In this document: piece by piece, positions 44,417 through 59,100 of the stretch
Position numbering within the stretch: the first letter of the stretch is position 1
Layout: each line of letters opens with the position of its first letter
Origin: Xiphophorus maculatus
Lineage: Eukaryota > Chordata > Actinopteri > Cyprinodontiformes > Poeciliidae
Assembly (NCBI RefSeq): GCF_002775205.1
Contig: NC_036465.1
Span: forward strand, 518,638 to 582,637
Length of the DNA: 64,000 bases
Reading direction: 5' to 3'
The notes under the pieces: generated by a model
What the model saw: only the letters and a program-made list of their open reading frames with translations
Database searches by the model: none
Told to the model about the DNA's origin: nothing
Program-made: the position numbers and the translations under genes

Positions 44417-45200
44417 TGGCTTATGATGGCTAACAAACGCAAACCAGTAACCTATATAGAGATAAGCTTAATGCATATCCTTATTGACATTTTGGATCTG
44501 TTTCTAGATAAATATATTTGCGTATTTTTAATTTGAGTTTGAGGTCAGAGTTAATACTTTTTGGAGGCTAGCAGCCAGCTAGCTAAAGCGGAATGTTTAC
44601 TGTTCAGACGACATTCACTCACTGTGGAAAATATATTTCTGCTGTAACTTCATTTATTACGTCTTTATATCTTTTAAGTCAATGTTTTTCATCAAATCTC
44701 TTTTTTGGGTCTTTTTCTTGTCAGACGTTTCATTTCATTTAAGGTCAAAAATTGTTCAGTTTTGACTGAACAAATTTTTCTGATTCTGTGAGAAAAAAAT
44801 CTTATGTTATCTATTGCATATCTACATATAGCTTCATCTTAGTGGTGTAATGTATTTATAAGTTTCAATATTTTGTGGCCTAGTTATAGTTTAATGAAAC
44901 TTCTAGTGAAGATAACTGATGGACTACAGAGGGAATTAGAGCAGGCTGCCAATAATTACTGGTCAATGGCGTCATAAAGGTGAATCTTTACCGCCTGATA
45001 TTGTTGACATCTCTGGTTGAACATGAAACCTGTTTCTGATGCAGAACAATATTATAACTCTTATTACTATTAATAATTTTGACAAGTTGAGGCCCTAACC
45101 TGTAAGGTAGAATCACTTCCGTCTGGTTACAGGTGGTATTCAGGTATTTTTCAGGTGTAAAAAATGTTTTGTCTTCGCACGTAGATGGACTTCAACAACC
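44417..45200. other. upstream flank of sqstm1, no gene
   Basis: AT-rich sequence without recognised features, turning CpG-rich at about 45200. Confidence 0.4.
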
Positions 45201-45206
45201 TTAATG

Positions 45207-45216
45207 ATGACGTAGC
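45207..45216 (+). promoter_or_regulatory. candidate antioxidant response element upstream of sqstm1
   Basis: ATGACGTAGC fits the ARE consensus RTGACnnnGC and lies about 300 bases before the sqstm1 ATG, within a CpG-rich promoter-like stretch. A TGACTCA (AP-1 type) core follows at 45229-45235. Mammalian SQSTM1 is a known NRF2 target through a promoter ARE; transfer to this site is inference. Confidence 0.45.
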
Positions 45217-45517
45217 GCATCGTCACCGTGACTCAGGTGTTTTTCCTCCATGATCTGGCCGGCCGGTCACGCGGCTCGCTGGAAAGTCCCGCACGGCTCA
45301 CCCCGCAGCCTGCCGTCGGTCAGGGCGGGACTCCGAGCGGGCCAATGGGAGCCCGCATACGCCAGGCAGCGGTGACGTCGGAGGCGGAAGTAAACATAAA
45401 AGGCCGGAGATTTCAAGCTGCGTCACAAACTTTCAGACTTTGTCGAGTTCGTGTTCTGATCCGCTCGGCCCGTCTTTCTCTCTTTCTCTCTCTCGGTTCG
45501 GTTCGGTTCCGGTCGGG

Positions 45518-48981
<3,464 letters not shown>

Positions 48982-49055
48982 CATCATCTCAGCAGCTTCC
49001 TGTAGCCTGTTAGCATTTAATCAGTAGCTTCAGTCTGAGTTCTATAATCAATAGA

Positions 49056-49061
49056 TTTATT
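49056..49061 (-). other. candidate poly(A) signal of mrnip
   Basis: Plus-strand TTTATT reads AATAAA on the minus strand, 93 bases past the mrnip stop codon. It lies upstream, in sqstm1 orientation, of that gene's own AATAAA at 49081-49086, so the two mRNAs should overlap at their ends. Confidence 0.6.
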
Positions 49062-49080
49062 TGTTCTTTGGTTTCTGATC

Positions 49081-49086
49081 AATAAA
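49081..49086 (+). other. candidate poly(A) signal of sqstm1
   Basis: AATAAA about 100 bases after the sqstm1 stop codon, followed by a GT-rich stretch (GTGTTTGAGTCTCTGATG). Confidence 0.65.
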
Positions 49087-49153
49087 AACCTGAAATGATG
49101 TCAGAATGTGTTTGAGTCTCTGATGTAAACAACAACAACGAAAAGAATCGAAG

Positions 49154-52129
49154 CTAAAAAGTCAGAAAATCCTCATCAAAGTTGAAATCTTCGCCGCTGT
49201 CAAACATGGAGGACACAGGAAGTTGGGGGCGGGGCTTGGCTGCTGCAGTGTCTGCTGGTTGACTCCGCCCACTAAGAGGATGCTCCGCCCCCCAGCTGTC
49301 AGCACTGAGGAACTGCCCCCACCTGGAGCCGGAGCCACTGGGGGCTGCTGATGATGTCACAGATGATGTCACTGCTGTCCGTTTCAGCTGCACAGAAGAA
49401 AAGACGATGAATCTGAAGGATTTTTGGTTCTTTTTGTTCCAATAAAGCAAACAAACGTTACAGCATCAGCCAATCAGAGCAGAGAGCTGAGTCACCTGAC
49501 ATTAAAGTTTCAAGCCTCTCTGTTTACAAATAGGAACGGAGGGTTTCAGTCGCCCCCTGCTGGACATTTCTGAAACTGAATCCAGCAGCTGGAAAAACAA
49601 TAAAATAATTCTCCAGGGTTGCCATAGCAACGTGAGCAGCTCCATGTCAGCAGCAGGTATGTTACCTGAACAGGTGGGCAGCCTTCGTCTCCTCTTCCTC
49701 CTCCCAGCTCCTCTGGTCTGTGTCTCTTCCTGGAATAAAGATCAGCAGATTATTGATTATTGATCAGTTGTTTCTCTCTGATCTGGTCTGCTGGTTCCAG
49801 TTGGTAAAACCAGTTTGGAACTAGTAAACGAGAGACACATTAAACTCAGTCACCTGCTAATGGTTTGGTTGCCGTGGAGATGGTTTCTGCCCTCCAAGCC
49901 TTCCTCTTCAGACTCTTCCTCCTCTTCCTCAGGTGTGTCCAGATATTTGCTCCAACGACTCACCTGAGCGGGTCTCACCTGCAGCCAGACACACGGAGCT
50001 CAGAGACTAGAGCTGTCCTGGTTTAGAGACAGAACCGGGTCTCACCTGGTCACCTGTATGCTGCTCCTCCTCCTGCTCACTGTAGATAAGGAGGAGCCAG
50101 GGAGAACACCTGAGCTCAGGTGGTTCCACAAACCAATCAGAAAATACAGCAGGTAATTCAATATTTCAGCTAAATCTTTCCCCTAACTTGGCACAGATGT
50201 TTCCAGAGAAAGCCACTGAAAAATTCAAGATGGCCACCATGGTTGTCATGGAGAACATGTTTGAACTAAAATCAGCTGTAGTGATTACCAGAAGTGGGCA
50301 CTGCTAACCAAAAGTTAGCTTCACTAGCTGCTAATTAACTAAACAACAGTCTGAGCTACGTTACACTAAACTGCTAAGCACATGAAGACATTAGCAGAAG
50401 CTAACGCTAACCATTTTTACGCCAGTCTCATCTTCTTCTCCTTTCCGGTCTGAGACTCGCTAACAGCAGAAAGTTCATCCAGACGGGAGACCAACTGTTG
50501 TTGGGAACCAGTGTTCCCAGTGTGGAGGACAAACCACACTGCTGGTTCAGGTAAAGGTGTGTGTTACCATAGCGACCAGGCGTGGGCCTCCTGCTCCTCC
50601 ATCTTGGCTCCCCTCATGGCGTTCAGCTTCTGGACGTGGCGCCGGCAGTCGGCTCCAGATCCACGGCCGAATTCCTGCCCACCAAAAGTTCTGATCAGAG
50701 TTCTGGAGAACGACCCGGAGGAAAGCAGAACTTTAACAGAACCAAAGCAGGACTGAACGACCCAGAACTCACAGGAGCAGGAACAGAACCAGCCAACCCC
50801 AATGTCAGGTTGTCCCCTGGTCAATCTGAGACCAGGGGACAATGGTTCTGGTTCTGTCACACTTTGGACCGCTCCAGAGAAGCTGGTGTTTTCAGTGGTT
50901 CTGCTCTGTAGAACCTCAGCAGAACCTCTCATGGATTTGGATCAGAACTAAGAATTTCCTCCTGATTGGACTGATCACTTGATCAATGAGCATCTGAACT
51001 GGATCAGAACGATAAACAGGAAATACTCAATCGCTACGACAACATGGACTTCCCCGCCCTCCTTCCTGCTTCTCAGCCAATAGGGAAGCAGGTCAACGTG
51101 GGAAGGTTGACTCCGCCCCTCCAGCAGGGGGAGCTGTGGTCGTCCAATCAGAAACCCGCACAAGGTCCGGTTCCAAACAAGGAGAGAATGCAGACCTGCA
51201 GCCGGGTTCTGACCCGTTGCGGTTCTGACCTGGGTTCTGATGCGGTTCTGACCCAGTTCTGACCTTCAGCAGTGACTGCTTCTCTCCACACAGCTTGCAG
51301 CTCCATTTCTTTGCCTTCTTCACCTGCCAGACAAGAAGCAGGGAAAACTCTCAACAAGGGCTGATTCTGGTCCAATCTAGGCTCAGAACCAAAATAAGCA
51401 GAACTTTGAGTTTTCATATGATAATAATTATAATAATTCATCATTCGGCTGGAAATCTGTTTGTTTACTCAGAAGAGTTCAAACCTTTGGCGCCAAAACA
51501 TAGAATAAGTTCACTGCTGCTTTTTCTGTCCAGCAATAAATTAGATGCAATAATTTTATAAAACGAAGTAAAAAAAAAAAAAGTTCAAATGTTTTCTTTA
51601 ATAAAAGAAAGATGTCCCGTTTCTTTATGGGTCTAATTTTTGTATTTTCTTGTTCTGGAACACGGTTTTAGTTTTTTCTCAGCATCACGAACTTTGACTA
51701 AAGTTTTGCCATCACATCATCGGCTCCATTTACCGGGACAAATCTGAACCCACAAACCGAGTCCTACGGCCCCAAACGGCCCGCGGGCCGCGCTGTGAGC
51801 ACCTCTGGTTTACAGGTGGGAAATAAACTGAATATATTCTGGAACCTGAACTTTAATTTCCGGTCTGCTGATTGTTCTGGCGGATTGAATCCCAGATCCA
51901 GACTCCAGAACCGGACCGCTGACTTCTGGTTGGTCCAATAGAACCGTGATAATTTCTAGACGGAGCATCTTTAACAGGATGTCACCTACCAGCTGCCGAT
52001 GTTTAGTTGTTTTCTGTAAGTGAACGAACCTCTGACCGGAAGTCAGGCAGCAGCTAACCGGACGCTCACCTGCTGCACCTGGAAGCTCTGGCAGCGGAAA
52101 CACCGAACCACGTGAAAGTCCTGCACCAT
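49154..52129 (-). CDS. mrnip: MRN complex-interacting protein
   Basis: Seven coding exons, 5' to 3': 52129-52070, 51323-51264, 50674-50577, 50079-50046, 49978-49854, 49729-49666 and 49387-49154, in frame for 224 aa (the human protein is longer, about 340). MRNIP associates with MRE11-RAD50-NBS1 and supports the DNA-damage response. Conserved blocks: an N-terminal pair of CxxC knuckles (VVRCFRCQSFQVQQVKK and WSCKLCGEKQSLLK), then GRGSGADCRRHVQKLN, which is almost identical to the human GEGSGADCRRHVQKLN; SRWSKYLDTPEEEE, which matches SRWLKYLE; and an acidic C-terminus (MFDSGEDFNFDEDF), which corresponds to the human FITGEDFDDD end. The middle is poorly conserved, as usual for this family. Exons 4 to 6 rest mainly on splice sites and phase. 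Confidence 0.88.
50220..50475. repeat. dispersed repeat copy in mrnip intron 3
   Basis: This stretch shares a series of words in the same order with 59330-59570: ATGGCC-CCATGGTTGT, TTAAACTG-type TAAACTGCTAA, ACATGAAGACATTA, AGAAGCTAACGCTAACCA, CTCATCTTCT and TGAGACTCGCTAACAGCA. No terminal repeats were found, so the class is unknown. Confidence 0.55.
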
Positions 52130-53104
52130 GACCGGCCCGCAGCTCTGGTTCTGGACAAGAGAAGGCAGCGCGTTCACCGGCTCCCGCGGTTCCGTTTGAA
52201 CCGCGCTATGACGTCACAGGGAGGGGAAGAATATAAGAGAATGACACGGGAAGAGCGCCCCCTGCTGGGAGGAGGAGCCTGAAGCCGAACCATGTTCCTC
52301 TGAGGTTCTGTTGGGTTAAACCGGAACCGGTTCTGTTGGGTTCAGCCATTAAGTGGTGGAAACCGAATCAGTTGTACGGCAGCCGGTGAGGTTTTATTTT
52401 CTTCTTTTGTTTGAAATACATCATCATCTCCTATTTGACGCTGTTTGTACCTTCTGCTGTCCGCATGTTACTAACACAGGTACGCCCCCTAGAGGGCGCT
52501 GCACTTCCTCTGTGCTCACATTTTCAACATAAACACCACAGAAGAAGAAGCGGATTTTCTTCATTTTTATTTGAACAGATCAATAACTGATTAATGCAAC
52601 AGATTTAAAAGCAGACAGATAAACAGATAAAAATACTGTGATGTCACTCTGGACAGGAAGTAAACGGGGAACAAAAACAACAGCTACAAAATAAAAGCTT
52701 GAATGAACACTGAACTTGTTTGTTGTTTTCAGCCATTATTTTTTTTAAATTCACGAAAACAAGGACATAAACCAACTTCCTGTGATGACATCACTACAGA
52801 GTCATGTGACAAACAGGATGTATATACACCTGTTCACCTGCAACAGACCGGGGAACCAATCAGAGATCAATAAACACCAGCTAAGCTTTTGCTGTGAAAC
52901 ACCCACAGGAAGTCACATGATGATGTCATAGCTCAGTCTGACCAGTCAGAGTCACTATTGATTTGACATCATCAGTAATGCTCCAATCAGATTCAAACAG
53001 ACACAGGAAATGCAGGTGACCAATCAGGAGGCGGGAGAATTGAGTGTTGAGCTAACCAGGTAACCAGGTAACCAAATGATCAGGTAACCAGATGATCAGG
53101 TGAG
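52130..53104. other. mrnip 5' flank and tbc1d9b 3' UTR
   Basis: CpG-rich sequence around 52130-52260 is the likely mrnip promoter. On the minus strand an AATAAA (plus TTTATT near 52567) lies about 540 bases past the tbc1d9b stop codon and is a candidate poly(A) signal, making most of this span tbc1d9b 3' UTR. No other gene is seen. Confidence 0.45.
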
Positions 53105-56100
53105 TCAGGAGGACTGCTGGCTGAGTTCGTGGTCGGAGGCGGAGCTTATCTGGCGCTCGACGGCCCGCTGGGCCTTACAGGCAGCCATTTTGGCCTGGAT
53201 GTCCATCTTCCTCTCAAAATACTCGACCAGCGCCGGTTCTGTCAACAGTGAGGCCAGCACTTGCTCAAAGGTGATTGACCAATCAGCATCTAGCGCGCTT
53301 CCCCGCCTCTCCTCGCCGCTGACCAGCACCGTGTCGTCGGCGATATCCTCGCACTGCAGCGAGCCGGAGCTCACCACCGAGAACGACGACACCGACGTGT
53401 CGTCCTTTGTCTCCTCGTCAGATGGCGGTGCTGGCGGCTCCAGCTGGGCGTCGGCCAGAGCCTGGCACACCTGGGCGTCGGTCGAGGTTCCCTCGCCGGG
53501 CCCCTTCTCCCCCGGCGGGATGGGAGGCGGGGCCTCGGCCTTCTTGGCGCCGTTGCCGAACTTCTTGCCGACCTCTCCGATGCGCAGCAGGAGGCTGGCC
53601 ACAGTGGCGATGGCGTGGTACAGCTGCTGCTCGCTCGGCTCCTCGCTGAACATGTTGTACAGCGTCTTACAAAGCTCGATGAACTGCTCCTGTTCACAGG
53701 TACACAGGTAAACACACCTGGACGGCCTCACCTGGGAGCTCAGCAGCACCTGGACTCACCTGGTTCATCCTGGGCAAATCCTTGATGGTTTCCCTCTTGG
53801 GCTCCTTCTCCTTGGCCCACATCCTCAGGTAGTACCTGTAGTCCTTCACCTCTGACACAAGCCAGGAAACTCAGGTAAAGACAGCAGGTGTTGACACCAT
53901 CAACGCTCAGGAGGAGGCGGGGCATTACCTTTCTTCTCCTCACCATCTTCTCCTCCATTCTTCGGTTCTTCACCTGTTCAGGTGAAAACTTCATCATCAT
54001 CATCATCATCAGGAAGGCTAACAAACATGGTTTAAAAACCAGAACAAACCTGATGTCACTTCCTGCTGCCGCAGAGAATCCAGATCAGACAGGAAGGAGG
54101 ATTCTGGAAGGAGACACGATGGAGAGGAGGAGGAAGAGGAGGACAGGGTTAGGAGGAAGAAGAGGAAGAGGAGGACAGGGTTAGGAGGAAGAAGAGGAAG
54201 AGGAGGACAGGGTTAGGAGGAAGAAGAGTCGGTGTTAGTCAGAGCTCAGTTGCAGCAGGAAGAGGAGACAAAAGAATCTGCAGCAGGTGTAGGACAGGTA
54301 CCTCTTCATCTGTGTGTGTGTGTGTGTGTGTGTGTACCTTGTAGCTTGTCCTCAGTAAAGAAGTGTGTGGCCTCCAGAGCAGACTCCGCCTCCTCAGCAC
54401 ACAGAGCTGGAACAGATGGACAGGTGAGACACTTTTCAACACCTGGAGGGGTCAGCCTGCAGGTTGACCTCTGGGGTAGCAGCTAGAATCACCGCTTACA
54501 GTTTAGCAGTTAGCTGCTAAGCTAGCGGGGTAACTAGCACACTAGCGCCAAAATGCTAACATAGTAAAACAGTTATTTCAATCTGAAAACACAGATGAAA
54601 ACTTTATGGGAATCATATCGTTAACATTAACAATCTGAAATCAAATAAACTTTCCTGCTTCTTCCCTTCATGCGAACAAGATGCAGTCAGAATACTAATC
54701 CAGCTGAACATTAATTATTGATCCCAGGTCCAGAGACGGTTGCAGTCAAGGGTCAGAGGTCAAAGTTAAAGGGAAATGCTAGATTTCCCTTTAACTTTAA
54801 ATTATTATTGTTTTCAGGTCAAAGTTCTGGTCTGAGGCAGTCTGAGCATGCTCAGTGTGAGACCACCAACAGAACACCTGGGGACGCCAGGTGGAACCTC
54901 CAGTTAAAGTTCTGGTTCTGGTCAGTGCTCCTGGGTCAGATCAGAACCAGAGTGTCAGGTGAGCTGGTGGGGCTGATACCTGGCGGGAGGTGGAGCTTGT
55001 AGAGCAGCTTCAGCTTCTCCGTCATGTCGCCGTGGTACATCCCACCTGCAGAACCACAAACACAGTGAAACCGGGGCAGACAGAACCGACCCAGATGGAA
55101 CCGCCTGTCTGCGGTCCGGAGCTGACTCACTGAGGCCGGTGCTGAACTCTTTGAAGTTGACCAGCCCGTCCTGGTTCTGGTCCAGCAGCCTGAAGAGCCG
55201 GGCCGACAGCGTGGGGGTGTGGCTTCCGCAGACCCAGGGGGACAGCGCCGAGAAGAGCTGGGCGAACTGGACCGGGTCGATCCGGTACTGCTCCAGGTAG
55301 GGCAGGCTGGGGTCGTGTCGCTGCGCCGCCGAGCTGCTGGAGCCCCAGTAGCAGCTTGTCATGTGCTTGGACTAGGACAGAGACAGGCAGGGGTCAGACC
55401 GAGAGGCCCTAAGGAGGACAGAACCTCAGGCGACCTCTGACCTTAAAGAGACAGTAAAGCTCCTCCAGCTCCTCGATGCTGAAGGCCAGCTCCGTCATCA
55501 TCGCCCTCACCTGCAGAGACACACCTGTGAAGGGACCGACCTCGTCTCTGTGGGAGTAAATGTCCACAAACACCCACCACGCTCCGCTTCGCCGTGTCCT
55601 CCAGCGACTGAATGACCTTTAACCTCTGCTTAAAACGCATCTGCTCGATGACATCAGAGCGCAGGCTGCCAAACTTCTGCAAGGACAAGAAGTTTGATCC
55701 ACCTGAGACCTTCGAGTCTGACCAGGTGACCACAGAGCTGCTAGCAGGAAGTGACATCACTCTGACCTCATAGGATGCCTTGATGAGGTCGAAGACGTCG
55801 ATCTCCGGCGGAGGGTCATCTCCGCTTGTCAGCAAGGCGTGCAGGTGGGGAGTGGGCGGAGCCACCGTCTGCTTGTTCACAACGTTATCCAGGTACCTGC
55901 AGGACAGGTGAGTTTACTACTGGAACGGACCGGACCCAGTACGGACCGGAATCAGTACGGACCGGACCCAGTACGGTCCGTACCCAGTATGGACCGGAAT
56001 CAGTACGGACCGGAATCAGTACGGACCGGAACAGTACGGACCGGAACAGTACGGACCGGAACCAGTACGGACCGGACCAGTACGGACCGGACCAGTACGG

Positions 56101-59100
56101 ACCGGACCCAGTACGGACCGGAACCAGTACGGACCGGACCCAGTACGGACCGGACCAGTACGGACCGGACCCAGTACGGACCGGACCAGTACGGACCGGA
56201 ACCAGTACGGACCGGACCCAGTACGGACCGGACCAGTACGGACCGGAATCAGTACGGACCGGAACAGTACGGACCGGAACAGTACGGACCGGAACCAGTA
56301 CGGACCGGACCAGTACGGACCGGACCCAGTACGGACCGGACCAGTACGGACCGGACCAGTACGGACCGGACCCAGTACGGACCGGACCAGTACGGACCGG
56401 ACCAGTACGGACCGGACCAGTACGGACCGGACCCAGTACGGACCGGACCAGTACGGACCGGACCCAGTACGGACCGGACCAGTACGGACCGGACCCTAAC
56501 CCTATTTAGGGCCAGGGCCAAAAAAGTGTACATTTGGGAGGAAAAAAGGGCCTTTTTCTAAAAATTCTGGAGGGCTAACCCTTCACAACCTTCCATGACC
56601 GTTGTGAGATTTGCAAACAGTCCTCAGTTTCTGATTTTGCTTCATTTTATTTTTTAGGTTAAACTTGGATGAACAGGAAATGGTCCGATGAGACAGGACG
56701 CCGTCCCACCTGCCCAGGACGGTCATGGCCTCGCCCTCGTCGCTGCAGACCAGCAGGGCGTCCATGTTGTCGTGAAGGACGGCCAGCGCCACCTGCAGAC
56801 AGACGAGGTCGAAGGTCAAGGGTTCATCTGACCGGTAACCGGCGCCACGCGGCTCCGTACCTGGAAGATGACCTTGATGCCTTCGTAGAAGAAGCAGTCG
56901 ACCAGCAGGACGGCGCTGTCGAACGGCATGACGGACAGGAAGAGGGTGAGGAACCAGGACAGGCTGATGGTGGTGATGACGCCCAGCGCCTGCATGTGGT
57001 CATAGAGCGGCGGCAGGAAGGCCCGGGTCAGCTCCTCAAACACGGCCTGGTCCACCAGCGCTCCTGAGGGGACAGACCATCAGGCGGCGCCCCCTGGAGG
57101 ACACCGCCTGCAACTACGTCCAGGAGTCAGGTACAGGTCACAGAACCATGGAGAGTGATCCATGGTTCTGTTCTAGACTGGGATCCAGAACTTCAACCCC
57201 TGACCTACAACCCGGTACCCCTGACCTACGACCCGGTCCACTGACCTACGACCCGGGTGTTGTAGTAGTCGGGCAGCATGCGCTCGCACAGCGCCACCAG
57301 CAGCCAGAAGGCCTCCTCCTCGGTTCCATACAGCAGCAGGACGGATGTAACGATGTTCATGGCCTGCAGGAGGCGACAAAGTTTCAGTTCAGTTTATTTT
57401 GGTAAATTATCAACATTAAACACAGAACACGTTTTTTTATGTAAGTGCATGTATTAATATACATATGCCTATATGTTGGATTCATAACAATCTTAAACAA
57501 AAGATGTTAAAAAATCCCCACAGAAAACAAAAATAAAAACAACAAACTTCTGTTCATCCTCAGCTAAAGCATAAAATATCCTCTATAGACACAAACATGC
57601 ATCTAAATACGCACATTATTTACAAACATGATCACACAATGCATAAATCTAATAACTGTATAGATTTGATCATTTTACATTTTAAAGCTCATTTAAAATC
57701 AACATTCAGTTTCAGTTTAACTGAAACATGTTTAGTTTTTACCTGAATCCTGATATTAACAAACTTCATAAATTATATTTATTCTCTCTTCATTTAAATC
57801 GTTTCTCTACCATTAGGAAGTTTGTTCAGAGCTTTAAACATTATTTACAATATCTTTAAACTTTAAATAATTACTTATAATAAAGAGTTTATTCATGTTT
57901 TTACCTGCATTTCCTCAACAAGACAAATGAGGAAAAACTGAGAATTTATTAAATCTTTTATTTTAAACAATATTCCAGTTTTTACTTCTTCAGTTCAACA
58001 TGAAGTTTTCAACCCACGGACAACGAGTCCATTGGTCCTGTTCGTCAGACAGAACCTTCCAGAACCGCTGGGTCAGGAAGTTTCTCATGTTTGATGGATT
58101 TTGTTTTTTAACGTTAAAATTTAACGGAGCTGGAGATCAAAGTGAGATTTGACAAAAGGTTCTGTTTGGGTTCTGGGCCCGATCCCGGGTTTTGGGCCTG
58201 ATCCCGGGTTTTGGGCCTGATCCCGGGTTCTGGGCCTGATCCCGGGTTCTGCTTGGGTTCTGTACCTGGCAGTAGCCGATGTTGGGGTTGCGGTGGGCGT
58301 AGGCGGTCAGGACGCGGCGCAGCGCGGCGATGCCCGTCTCGTTCTGGAAGGCTCTGTGCTCGGGCATCGAGCGATGAAGGTCGCGCTCGATCTCCTCGGT
58401 AGCCAATGAGCAGAGGCCCGTGGCCTGCTCCACCAGGTCGCCATAGTAACCAGGGTGGGAGGCCATCTCGTTCTGAGCGCCTGCACAGACGGGTGGAGGC
58501 GGGTGAGCGGAGACGGGGACAGGAAAGCGGACACATGAAGCGGAACGGAGACGGACCGGAGAACAGCAGCCACAGCTCCCCCCTCAGGCGCTCCGGGATC
58601 CCGTTCAGAACCAGCTCTCGGGTTCTGGAGGTTCTGTACATGCAGACGCCCCGGCCGAACTCGGAGAAGTGAATGTTCCACGCCTCCTCCTTCATCCGCT
58701 CCTTCATCTGCGGGACGGAGGACGGGTCAGCATCTCCCCGGCGCCCCACCCCGCCTCGGGAATCGTACTCACAGCTTTCGGGCCGAGGTCCTCCGGGCCG
58801 TCCTGCTGGAACAGCCGCAGCAGGCCCTGCTGGGCGGTGGGCAGGCCGCCGTGGTAATGGCGCCCCTCGTGGACGGAGTCGGATCCTGCGGATTGGGGGA
58901 CGCCGGTGGAGCCCTGGGAACAGAGAGACATAAGACAGAACCAGAACCACAAGGTTCTGACAGCCAGGCCTGGCGTACCGAGGAGCCAATCAGAGACAGC
59001 GGGTTGGTGTCGCTCCACGAGCCGTCCGGCGTCCGCTGCAGGAAGTCTGAGATCCGCTGAACCAGGAAGTCCCTGTCTTTGAGGTTGGCGAACAGGAAGT

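Noticed and set aside
55826-56561. Tyr-Gly-Pro / Arg-Thr-Gly repeat frames of over 200 residues
   Set aside because: They are readings of the 14/15-bp minisatellite within tbc1d9b intron 13.
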